Assembly: GCA_036276235.1 (NCBI GenBank)
Contig: DATBDZ010000162.1
Span: 1-5,270, forward strand
Length of the DNA: 5,270 nucleotides
DNA from: JANWHF01 sp036276235
GTDB taxonomy: Bacteria; Planctomycetota; Phycisphaerae; Tepidisphaerales; Tepidisphaeraceae
Direction: 5' to 3'
Shown here: piece by piece, positions 1 to 5,227 of the stretch
Layout of the letters: each line of letters starts with the position of its first letter
Position numbering within the stretch: position 1 is the first letter of the stretch
The notes under the pieces: generated by a model
Database searches by the model: none
What the model saw: the letters and a program-made list of their open reading frames with translations, nothing else
Told to the model about the DNA's origin: nothing
Program-made: the position numbers and the translations under genes

Positions 1-502
1 GCGGCGGAAGGGTAACATTGTGGGGCTCCACACCTGCAATAACAGTTCCCAGCCCTTCTTCACCCGTGTCCCGAATTCCGTTGCCGTTGACGTCGTTGAA
101 AATTGTTCCCGAAACCGACCCGTATTTCCAAACGCCCATTGAATGGGCCGTGGCGCCCTGGCCGTTCACTACGTCCACATTCTGACTGTTGTTGTAATCC
201 TGCCCGTCATAGCCGACAGGCGGTGGGAGATGCAGGTAATAAGATCCATCTGCCAAACCACTAAACGTGAAACTGCCATCCAGTGCTGACGTCGTGCTGA
301 TGATCGGATCGCTGCTTGCATTCCTCTCCAGGGATACCGTGATCCCGCCGACTCCCGGGTCCCCCGTTAAGAACGCATTGGCGCCGGATCGATCCAGGAA
401 CACGACGCCGGAGATGGAACCCGTGCTCAATAGCCGCCGCGGTTCCAATGGCTCCGCAACAACTCGACTTTTGCGCGGCAATACCAGTCTATGTCGATAC
501 AT
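1..502 (-). CDS. LEPR-XLL / SdrD B-like repeat surface protein (5' part; 3' end outside the window)
   Basis: The reading frame opens at an ATG at 500-502 and stays open to the left edge, giving the first 167 residues. An in-frame TAA lies 15 bases upstream of the ATG, so this is the first ATG of the frame. A GAGGG stands 4-5 bases before it. Residues 18-27 read PLEPRRLLST, matching the LEPR-XLL motif found near the N-terminus of many large planctomycete surface or exported proteins. Two SdrD-B/Cna-B-like beta-sandwich repeats follow. The first spans about 29-126 (SGVVFLD, then DGSFTFSGLADGSYYL) and has a degenerate calcium loop. The second starts near 129 (SGTIFNDVNGNGIRDTGEEG) with a well-kept Asp/Asn/Glu calcium-loop pattern. 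Such repeats usually form stalks or adhesive parts of extracellular proteins. No classic hydrophobic signal peptide is visible after the LEPR motif. The domain family is fairly sure; the specific role is unknown. Confidence 0.85.
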   Translation of the reverse strand, partial: MYRHRLVLPRKSRVVAEPLEPRRLLSTGSISGVVFLDRSGANAFLTGDPGVGGITVSLERNASSDPIISTTSALDGSFTFSGLADGSYYLHLPPPVGYDGQDYNNSQNVDVVNGQGATAHSMGVWKYGSVSGTIFNDVNGNGIRDTGEEGLGTVIAGVEPHNVTLPP

Positions 503-555
503 GACACCCTCGTTTTATGGCAGGCCATCCCTTGGCAAGAAAATGAAGCCCTAAT

Positions 556-584
556 TTTCTACCCGGATTGACCGATTTCCGCAA
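556..584 (-). promoter_or_regulatory. candidate sigma70-type promoter for the LEPR-XLL gene
   Basis: On the minus strand TTGCGG (579-584) and TAGAAA (556-561) are separated by exactly 17 bases. This would place the transcription start near 549, about 47 bases before the ATG at 502. The hexamers match consensus only 3/6 and 4/6, so this is a weak prediction supported mainly by spacing and position. Confidence 0.25.
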
Positions 585-596
585 TGAGATTTCCGC
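574..596. repeat. short direct repeat in the divergent intergenic region
   Basis: GATTTCCGC occurs at 574-582 and again at 588-596, a 14-base period with a 5-base spacer. It lies between two divergent genes and overlaps the candidate minus-strand -35 box, so it could be a regulator site. A nine-base repeat can also arise by chance. Confidence 0.3.
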
Positions 597-630
597 GGTG
601 AAATCCCTCTCGTCGGAGCTTATCCCCTTC

Positions 631-639
631 TGATATAGT
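631..639 (+). promoter_or_regulatory. candidate extended -10 promoter for the TPR gene
   Basis: TGATATAGT fits the extended -10 form TG-n-TATAAT with one mismatch. No recognisable -35 lies 16-18 bases upstream, which is tolerated at extended -10 promoters. Transcription would start around 645-647, leaving a leader of only about 10 bases before the ATG at 656. If correct, it excludes the in-frame GTG at 638, which lies inside the box. Confidence 0.35.
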
Positions 640-655
640 GCCGTTGAGAAACTCA

Positions 656-973
656 ATGGCTAACACACCGCGCCTGCAACAACTTCTCAAGCTTCTCGAG
701 CGCGAGCCCAACGACACATTCCTCATCTACGGCCTGGCCCTCGAATACAAAAAAGCCGGCGATCTTCCCAAGGCGATTGAACTTTTAAATCGCGTGATTC
801 AACTGGACAGCGGGTATTGCTACGCCTATCACCAGAAGGGCCTGGCCTTCGAGCAGGCCGGCGATGTGGCTGCCGCCAGGCAGGCCTATCGCGACGGCAT
901 CGCCGCCGCCGTCAAAAAAGGCGACAGCCACGCGAAGGCGGAGATTGAAGCGGCGTTGGAGCAGACGGAATAA
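656..973 (+). CDS. small tetratricopeptide repeat (TPR) protein
   Basis: A 105-residue soluble protein made almost entirely of two TPR units. The first is at about 21-54 (YGLALEYKKAGDLPKAIELL, then the N-R-V-I-Q-L-D end). The second is at about 55-88 (AYHQKGLAFEQAGDVAAARQ, then AYRDGI). A short N-terminal helix (TPRLQQLLKLLEREP) and a C-terminal capping helix flank them. TPR helices pack into a groove that binds a partner protein; the partner here is unknown. There is no signal peptide, membrane segment or catalytic motif, so it is probably cytoplasmic. The frame extends in phase to a GTG at 638, but the ATG at 656 is preferred because the GTG overlaps a likely -10 box and the ATG restores a natural MANTPRLQQLL start. 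The ribosome binding site is weak (GAGA about 8 bases upstream). The last codon and the stop lie inside the left arm of a long inverted repeat. Confidence 0.87.
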   Translation: MANTPRLQQLLKLLEREPNDTFLIYGLALEYKKAGDLPKAIELLNRVIQLDSGYCYAYHQKGLAFEQAGDVAAARQAYRDGIAAAVKKGDSHAKAEIEAALEQTE

Positions 974-1128
974 GTTGTCAGTTGTTAGTTGTCAGTTGTC
1001 AGTGGGGAAAAGCAAGGTCGGCAAACGCCCTCTGAGCTCATGGCACTTACTAGCAACTAACGGCGAACAACTGACAACTTATTCGTCTGCCACTGACAAC
1101 TGACAACTGGCAACTGACAACTTATTCC
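967..1128. repeat. 39-nt inverted repeat of GTTGTCA heptamers with an 84-nt loop
   Basis: The left arm is 967-1005 and the right arm 1090-1128. The reverse complement of one matches the other at 37 of 39 positions. The only mismatches (T985/G1110 and T986/G1109) become G-U pairs in plus-strand RNA, so the transcript could form an unbroken 39-bp stem. Each arm holds four tandem heptamers: GTTGTCA at 974-1001 with one GTTGTTA variant, and TGACAAC at 1094-1121 with one TGGCAAC variant. The left arm begins within the final codons of the TPR gene, and the right arm ends 5 bases before the metallophosphoesterase ATG. No U-tract follows, so it is not a standard intrinsic terminator. It may be a dispersed REP- or MITE-like intergenic element, but the window cannot show dispersal. 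Confidence 0.9.
1066..1083. repeat. third, truncated copy of the heptamer repeat inside the loop
   Basis: These 18 bases (AACAACTGACAACTTATT) are an exact reverse complement of 969-986 in the left arm. They share CAACTGACAACTTATT with 1111-1126 in the right arm. The left arm could therefore pair with either the loop copy or the right arm, giving two mutually exclusive folds, though the 39-bp stem is much longer. A duplicated 3' end of the right arm is the simplest origin. Confidence 0.8.
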
Positions 1129-1133
1129 CCCCT

Positions 1134-2045
1134 ATGGTCGACGACCTCGTAAAATATCTCCACACTCCCCACTGGGGCCGCCAGGGGCGGTGGCGGCACG
1201 CGGTTTGGAAAACCTTTGCGCGCATGGGACTCACCGGCGTGCATGCGCTGCCGGTGCATCGGCGATGGATCGAGATCCATCGGCGGGCGATGCCGCTGGC
1301 GGCGCTGGATGCTTCAATGGCGGGGCTCAAGCTCGTGCAGCTTTCCGATCTGCATTACAGCCCCGTCGTCTGGCGAAGCTATCTCGAGCAGTTCATCGAA
1401 TGGGTAAACGATCTGAAGCCGGATGTGGTGGTCATCACCGGCGACTTAATCACCGGCGGCTATCGCTACGCCGACCGCGTCGCGTCGCTGCTGGCGCATC
1501 TGAAGGCGCCGCATGGGGTCATCTGCACATTCGGCAATCACGACTACAGCATGTACGGCAAGACGCTGACGAAGGAAGGCCGCCGCCGCGCCGATCATCT
1601 GGAACAGAGCCTGCTGCGGCACGGGCTGATCGTGCTGCGCAATCGCACGCATTACGTCTGCCCGCCGGGCGCGAAAACGCCGCTGGCGCTGGTGGGGCTG
1701 GATGATGAATGGTCCGGCAGCATTGACGCCGACGCCGCATACGATGGCGTCGACCCGCGCCTGCCGATCATCTGCCTCAATCACAACCCGGCGAATTGCT
1801 CATCGCTAATGAGCTACCCGTGGCAATGGATGCTCAGCGGCCACACCCACGGCCGCCAGGTCGCGACCAGCGCGATCGGCCGCCGATTTTATCCAAACCG
1901 ATACCGCCATTTCACGCACGGGTATTACGCCGTCAACGGACGGCACCTTTATGTGAATCGCGGGTTGTCTTATGGGCAACGCGTGCTGGAATGGTGCCGG
2001 CCGGAGGTTACGGTGTTTAAGTTGGAGAGTGCGGAGTCTCATTGA
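1134..2045 (+). CDS. calcineurin-like metallophosphoesterase (YkuE/YaeI type)
   Basis: A 303-residue protein with the full set of dinuclear-metal motifs in order: QLSDLH (Asp72, His74), ITGDL (Asp104), FGNHD (Asn135, His136, Asp137), the LNHNP histidine (His217) and SGHTHG (His237, His239). This order fits the COG1408-type phosphohydrolases (YkuE, YaeI), which hydrolyse phosphomonoesters or diesters, some of them lipid-linked; the substrate here is not evident. The family region starts near residue 45 and runs to the end, where NRGLSYGQRVLEW resembles the usual closing strand. Some relatives have a Tat signal or N-terminal membrane segment. This one has neither, so it is probably cytoplasmic. 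The chosen ATG has no Shine-Dalgarno sequence and sits 5 bases after the inverted repeat; an in-frame ATG at 1224 (Met31) is an alternative. The N-terminal 45 residues are Arg/Trp/His-rich and of unknown role. Confidence 0.92.
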   Translation: MVDDLVKYLHTPHWGRQGRWRHAVWKTFARMGLTGVHALPVHRRWIEIHRRAMPLAALDASMAGLKLVQLSDLHYSPVVWRSYLEQFIEWVNDLKPDVVVITGDLITGGYRYADRVASLLAHLKAPHGVICTFGNHDYSMYGKTLTKEGRRRADHLEQSLLRHGLIVLRNRTHYVCPPGAKTPLALVGLDDEWSGSIDADAAYDGVDPRLPIICLNHNPANCSSLMSYPWQWMLSGHTHGRQVATSAIGRRFYPNRYRHFTHGYYAVNGRHLYVNRGLSYGQRVLEWCRPEVTVFKLESAESH

Positions 2046-2058
2046 CGTCAGGTTGATT

Positions 2059-2065
2059 GAGGAGG
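2059..2065 (+). promoter_or_regulatory. ribosome binding site of hicB
   Basis: GAGGAGG, a strong Shine-Dalgarno sequence, lies 12 bases before the ATG at 2078. It decides the start: the in-frame TTG at 2057 overlaps this site and is not used. The spacing is somewhat long. Confidence 0.7.
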
Positions 2066-2077
2066 ATCATAAACACC

Positions 2078-2290
2078 ATGCGATATCGCGTTGTCATTGA
2101 GCAGGACGAAGATGGCATGTTCGTCGCCGAGTGCCCCGCGCTCCCGGGGTGCATCTCTCAAGGGCGAACACGCGACGAAGCCGTGAGCAACATCAAGGAT
2201 GCGATCGAGGGGTATTTGGCAAGTCTCAAAAAGCACGGGGAGCCGATCCCTCATCCCATTACAGAGGAAATCATCGAGGTTTCCACGTGA
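2078..2290 (+). CDS. hicB: HicB-family antitoxin, short single-domain form
   Basis: A 70-residue protein opening MRYRVVIEQDEDGMFVAECP and continuing LPGCISQGRTRDEAVSNIKD and AIEGYL. This is the hallmark of the HicB partial-RNase-H-fold domain, which occupies nearly the whole chain and ends in a short KKHGEPIP tail. HicB binds and blocks the HicA toxin. Many HicB antitoxins carry a C-terminal ribbon-helix-helix or helix-turn-helix domain that binds the operon promoter; none is present, so autorepression through HicB itself is unlikely unless the small domain does it. The gene lies 32 bases after the metallophosphoesterase stop and overlaps hicA by four bases (GTGA), so the two are translationally coupled. 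No separate promoter is clear in the 32-base gap; transcription may read in from upstream or start inside the phosphoesterase gene. Confidence 0.93.
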   Translation: MRYRVVIEQDEDGMFVAECPALPGCISQGRTRDEAVSNIKDAIEGYLASLKKHGEPIPHPITEEIIEVST

Positions 2291-2508
2291 GCAAGTTGCC
2301 GGCCTGCTCCGGGCAGGACGCTGTCAAAGCGTTCTGTCGGCTGGGCTATGAAATCGATCACCAAACGGGCAGCCACATCATTCTTCGCCATCCGAATGCG
2401 CGCCGTCTCACCGTTCCAAATCATCGCGAATTAGCCAAGGGGACTCTTCGCTCACTGATTCGTGAAGCCGGAATTACTAAAGAGCAGTTTGTGGAATTGC
2501 TAAATTGA
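2287..2508 (+). CDS. hicA: HicA-family mRNA interferase toxin
   Basis: A 73-residue protein starting at a GTG whose last two bases are shared with the hicB TGA. GAGGT at 2276-2280, six bases upstream, supports this start. The chain fits the HicA double-stranded-RNA-binding-like fold: a first helix (GQDAVKAFCRLGYE), the GSHIILRH strand with the catalytic His30, TVPNHRELAKGTLRSLIREA and a closing helix (ITKEQFVELLN). HicA toxins cleave mRNA and arrest growth until neutralised by HicB. The key histidine and the fold's conserved residues are present, so the toxin looks intact. The order is antitoxin then toxin, the reverse of the classic hicAB operon, but common for pairs with short HicB. Its stop lies 3 bp from the stop of the convergent hydroxylase gene. 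Confidence 0.93.
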   Translation: MSKLPACSGQDAVKAFCRLGYEIDHQTGSHIILRHPNARRLTVPNHRELAKGTLRSLIREAGITKEQFVELLN

Positions 2509-2511
2509 AGC

Positions 2512-4737
2512 TCACGCGCTCTTCGCTTCCTGCAATTTGATGGGCATCGACCGCACGCGCACACCCGTCGCAGCGAACACGGCATTCGCAATCGCCGGTG
2601 CGATGACGATCACCGGCGTTTCACCCGCTCCCGCGGACGGCAGATCCGGCCGATCCAGCAGATGCACATCAAGCTCCGGCAGATCTTCCATCCGCGGCAC
2701 CCGGTAATCCGCCAGCTTGGCGTTGAGCATCTTGCCGGCCTCGAAGATCATTTCTTCTCGCAGCGCGGGGCCAAGCCCCATGACCAGGCCGCCGCTGACT
2801 TGGCGTTTTAGGTTGGCGGGGTTGACGATTTTGCCGCACTCGAAGACCTGGCAGGCTCGCTTTACGCTGATGGATTGGTCTTTGGGGTCGATCGTTACTT
2901 CCACGCACGCGGCTACGTATGAGCCTTTATCCGTTCCGCAGGCGAGGCCTACGCCGGTGTTTGGTTGCTTTTGCTTGGATCGCTCTGCCCAGCCGAAGCG
3001 CTTGGCGGCTTCTTCGAGGACCGCGCGGAGGCGCGGGTTCTCGATATGCGCGACGCGAAAGTCCAGCGGATCGCGGCCGGCGGCGGTTGCCAGCTCGTCC
3101 ATGAACACCTCACGGCCGAAATTGTTGGCGGTGGTCGCCAGCGCGCGATAGGAGCCGTGCCGCAGCGGCGGATCGGATTGCACGTACCGCGCATCGACCT
3201 TCGCAAAACTGTAAGCCGGCTGCACTTCATTGCCGCCGGAGTTGATGTTGATGTAATGCCAGCTTGTGACGTTTCCTTTTTCGTCGAGGCTGGCCTCGGC
3301 GTCGATCAGTGCCGCGGGGCGGAAGTAGGCCCAGGTGAATTCCTCCTGGCGCGTCCAGCGGAGATTGACCGGCTTGCCCGCCGCCTGCGCCAGGCGGGCG
3401 CATTCGACGGCACACTCGCCGGTGTGCTTGCCGCCGAATCCTCCGCCGAAATCCGGGACGATCACCCGCACATTTTCAGCGGCGACATTCAGCGCGCGGG
3501 CGACTTCCCCGCGCACCCCAAAAGGATTCTGTGTCGCAGTCCAGACGGTGACTTTGCCGTTCTCCCAATGCGCCACCGCCGCCCGCGGCTCCATCGGCGT
3601 GTGCTGAACATACGCGACGTGATACGTCTGCTTCACCGACTTGGCCGCCTTGGCAATATCACCCGCAAACGGATTGGCGATCGCGCCGCGCACGTGCTCG
3701 CGCAGATAATCCCACAGCTTGGCACTCGATGGATGCGGCGCGGGCGTCCACTTGGCCGTCTCGGCAATCGTGCTCAACGCCTCATCCGCCTTGTAAGTCG
3801 TCGGCGCGGCGACAGCGACAAACATGCCATCCTGCACGACCACCACATCCTTCATCGCTTTCGCTGGCCCAAGATCGATCGATTCGAGCTTCGCGCCATA
3901 AGAAGGCGCTCGCAGAATCTTGCCATAGAGCATTCCGGGCAGCGTGATATCCGATGGATATTGATGCGCGCCGATGACGATGTCGCGCCCGTTGGGCCGC
4001 GGCGCGGAGTTGCCCATCACCTTCCACTCGCCGACTTTCGTCAGTTGCACATCCGTTGGCACCGCACCCTCGAGCCCCTTGGCGGCATCAGCATCGCTCG
4101 CCAAATCAGCATAACCAAGCGTTCGCTTTGACGATGGATCGATCGCTTTTCCGTCGGCGACTTTGATGTCATCCGCATTGATCTTCCATTGAGTCGCGGC
4201 AAAGCGCTGCAGAAGCCGGCGCGCCGCCGCGCATCCCTGGCGAACCGCCGGCACGCTGCGCGGCGTCGAGGCGCTGCCGAAGGTGCCGCCGTCGTCAGGC
4301 ACTAAACCCGTATCCGCCATGATCAATCGCACTTGCGCGATCGCAACGCCCAATTCCTCGGCGGCGGCCTGCGTGTGCTCGGCGCGGGCGCCCTGGCCGC
4401 ATTCCACCTTGCCGGTCATGACGGTGATGATGCCGTCTTTGCCGATGTGGAGTCGCGCGGAGATGGTTTGTGCGCCCCCGCCGCCGAATCCACCTCGGCC
4501 GCCGCCCCGCCCGCCGCGTCCGCGCCCGGGGGGCGGCACTTGCGCAAGCGTCCCATCGGCGGCTACCGCGATGAGCAGGCCGGCTCCCAGAATCTGCATG
4601 ACCTCGCGCCGCGAAGGGCGAGCCGAATTCTGCGCCGCGCGGCGGCCCTGTCGTGCTGCCGCGAAATCAAATTGGACGTAGTCGTCCTCGGGCTCGATGC
4701 GCGTTTCGATTGGATTAATGTTGATTTTCGTTGCCAT
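2512..4737 (-). CDS. molybdopterin-binding large subunit of an IorB-like molybdenum hydroxylase, Tat-exported
   Basis: A 741-residue subunit of the xanthine dehydrogenase/aldehyde oxidase superfamily (COG1529). It would bind the molybdenum-pterin cofactor and hydroxylate an aldehyde or N-heterocycle with water-derived oxygen; the substrate is unknown. Order: a 42-residue polar N-terminus; a twin-arginine motif SRREVMQ (42-48) with hydrophobic core LGAGLLIAVAA and a possible cleavage after TLA (65); a Gly/Arg-rich linker (71-88); a cofactor segment GKVECGQGA (109-117) through PDDGGTFGSASTPRSVPAVR (147-166); a hammerhead-like domain (about 255-345); QNPFGVRGEVA (403-413); the cofactor loop DFGGGFGGKH (429-438); RHGSYRALATTANNFGREVF (526-545); and GAGETP (703-708) with the predicted catalytic Glu706. 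The GQG segment preceding the GGGFGGK loop is the IorB-type order, not the CoxL/XdhB order. A perfect AAGGAGGT supports the start. It follows the small-subunit gene by 3 bases. Confidence 0.93.
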   Translation of the reverse strand: MATKININPIETRIEPEDDYVQFDFAAARQGRRAAQNSARPSRREVMQILGAGLLIAVAADGTLAQVPPPGRGRGGRGGGRGGFGGGGAQTISARLHIGKDGIITVMTGKVECGQGARAEHTQAAAEELGVAIAQVRLIMADTGLVPDDGGTFGSASTPRSVPAVRQGCAAARRLLQRFAATQWKINADDIKVADGKAIDPSSKRTLGYADLASDADAAKGLEGAVPTDVQLTKVGEWKVMGNSAPRPNGRDIVIGAHQYPSDITLPGMLYGKILRAPSYGAKLESIDLGPAKAMKDVVVVQDGMFVAVAAPTTYKADEALSTIAETAKWTPAPHPSSAKLWDYLREHVRGAIANPFAGDIAKAAKSVKQTYHVAYVQHTPMEPRAAVAHWENGKVTVWTATQNPFGVRGEVARALNVAAENVRVIVPDFGGGFGGKHTGECAVECARLAQAAGKPVNLRWTRQEEFTWAYFRPAALIDAEASLDEKGNVTSWHYININSGGNEVQPAYSFAKVDARYVQSDPPLRHGSYRALATTANNFGREVFMDELATAAGRDPLDFRVAHIENPRLRAVLEEAAKRFGWAERSKQKQPNTGVGLACGTDKGSYVAACVEVTIDPKDQSISVKRACQVFECGKIVNPANLKRQVSGGLVMGLGPALREEMIFEAGKMLNAKLADYRVPRMEDLPELDVHLLDRPDLPSAGAGETPVIVIAPAIANAVFAATGVRVRSMPIKLQEAKSA
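4474..4527 (-). repeat. Gly/Arg-rich low-complexity linker-coding tract
   Basis: Codes for residues 71-88 of the large hydroxylase subunit, GRGRGGRGGGRGGFGGGG. On the minus strand it is a run of GGC/GGG/CGC-type codons with several G-runs. It joins the Tat signal to the catalytic part and is probably a flexible linker in the exported protein. Confidence 0.75.
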
Positions 4738-4740
4738 GGC

Positions 4741-5211
4741 TTACCTCCTTGCCTGGCTGGAGCAGCGTCGCACCGCCGCAAAAATCCCCGGATAGCTGCA
4801 GCAGCGGCAGACGTTGCCGTTCATCCCCTTGACGATCTGCGCGTCCGTCGGCGCTGGATTGTTTTCCAGCAGCGCCACCGCCGCCATGATCATGCCGGCA
4901 GTGCAGTAGCCGCATTGAAATGCGCCTTCTTCCAGAAACGCCTCCTGCACCGGATGCAGTTGATCGCCCTTGGCCAGGCCCTCAATCGTAGTGATCGATT
5001 TCCCTTCACACCGCGAGGCGGAAGTCTGGCAGGAAAAGACGCGCTTGCCGTCCATTAAGACGGAGCAGGCGCCGCACTCGCGCTCGCCGCACCCATATTT
5101 GGTGCCGGTTAGATGAAGGTCCTCGCGCAACACATCAAGCAGCGGCCGATCCGAATCGGTGCTCACCGACCGGCGCTGGCCGTTAACAGTGAAATTAATC
5201 GTAGCATCCAT
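4741..5211 (-). CDS. [2Fe-2S] small subunit of the molybdenum hydroxylase (IorA/CoxS type)
   Basis: A 156-residue electron-transfer subunit (COG2080) with both clusters of the family. The plant-ferredoxin-type N-terminal domain carries Cys41, Cys46, Cys49 and Cys61 (GCGERECGACSVLMDGKRVF, then SC). The C-terminal four-helix domain carries Cys100 and Cys103 (QCGYCTAGM) and Cys135 and Cys137 (VCRCCSYPGI). Electrons from the molybdenum centre pass through these clusters. The length is typical. The extra Cys138 after CRC, where many relatives have Gly, is a small oddity. It has no signal peptide, so export would rely on riding with the Tat-bearing large subunit. AAGGAG ten bases upstream supports the ATG at 5211. 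It is the first hydroxylase gene visible; no FAD-subunit or maturation gene lies within the window, and only 59 bases upstream can be seen. Confidence 0.94.
   Translation of the reverse strand: MDATINFTVNGQRRSVSTDSDRPLLDVLREDLHLTGTKYGCGERECGACSVLMDGKRVFSCQTSASRCEGKSITTIEGLAKGDQLHPVQEAFLEEGAFQCGYCTAGMIMAAVALLENNPAPTDAQIVKGMNGNVCRCCSYPGIFAAVRRCSSQARR
4743..4750 (-). promoter_or_regulatory. consensus ribosome binding site of the large subunit
   Basis: Minus-strand AAGGAGGT is a perfect anti-16S match, 5 bases before the ATG at 4737. It overlaps the last codons and stop of the small-subunit gene, so ribosomes ending on that gene are placed to restart here. Confidence 0.85.
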
Positions 5212-5221
5212 GGCTCGCCTG

Positions 5222-5227
5222 CTCCTT
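5222..5227 (-). promoter_or_regulatory. ribosome binding site of the [2Fe-2S] subunit
   Basis: Minus-strand AAGGAG, 10 bases before the ATG at 5211. An ATG just upstream of it (5228-5230) is out of frame and not the start. No promoter hexamers stand out in the remaining upstream bases to 5270. Confidence 0.65.

Noticed and set aside
267..554. Plus-strand open frame of 95 codons at the left end
   Set aside because: It is the complement of the LEPR-XLL gene, which has recognisable domains and a supported start; the plus-strand protein has no recognisable features.
638..655. GTG start extending the TPR protein by six residues
   Set aside because: It overlaps the likely extended -10 box and has no ribosome binding site; the ATG at 656 gives a more natural N-terminus.
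967..1128. CRISPR array or intrinsic terminator
   Set aside because: The heptamers are contiguous, without unique spacers, and no U-tract follows the hairpin on either strand.
1263..1282. Perfect 9-bp inverted repeat with a 2-base loop in the phosphoesterase gene
   Set aside because: It is fully inside a conserved coding stretch (RWIEIHR) and can be explained by codon choice; no regulatory context.
2042..2072. TTGACG as a -35 box for a hicBA promoter
   Set aside because: No acceptable -10 lies 16-19 bases downstream, and a start there would remove the strong ribosome binding site at 2059-2065.
2593..2618. 8-bp GC-rich inverted repeat near the 3' end of the large-subunit gene
   Set aside because: It is within the coding sequence upstream of the stop (IVIAPAIANA region) and lacks a U-tract, so it is probably chance in GC-rich DNA.
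2965..4131. Long plus-strand open frame of 388 codons
   Set aside because: It lies wholly antisense to the large hydroxylase subunit, whose motifs are continuous. Its Arg-rich composition is typical of a high-GC antisense shadow.
4333..5058. Plus-strand open frame of 241 codons
   Set aside because: Antisense to both hydroxylase subunits; composition Arg/Ala/His-rich with no recognisable domain.
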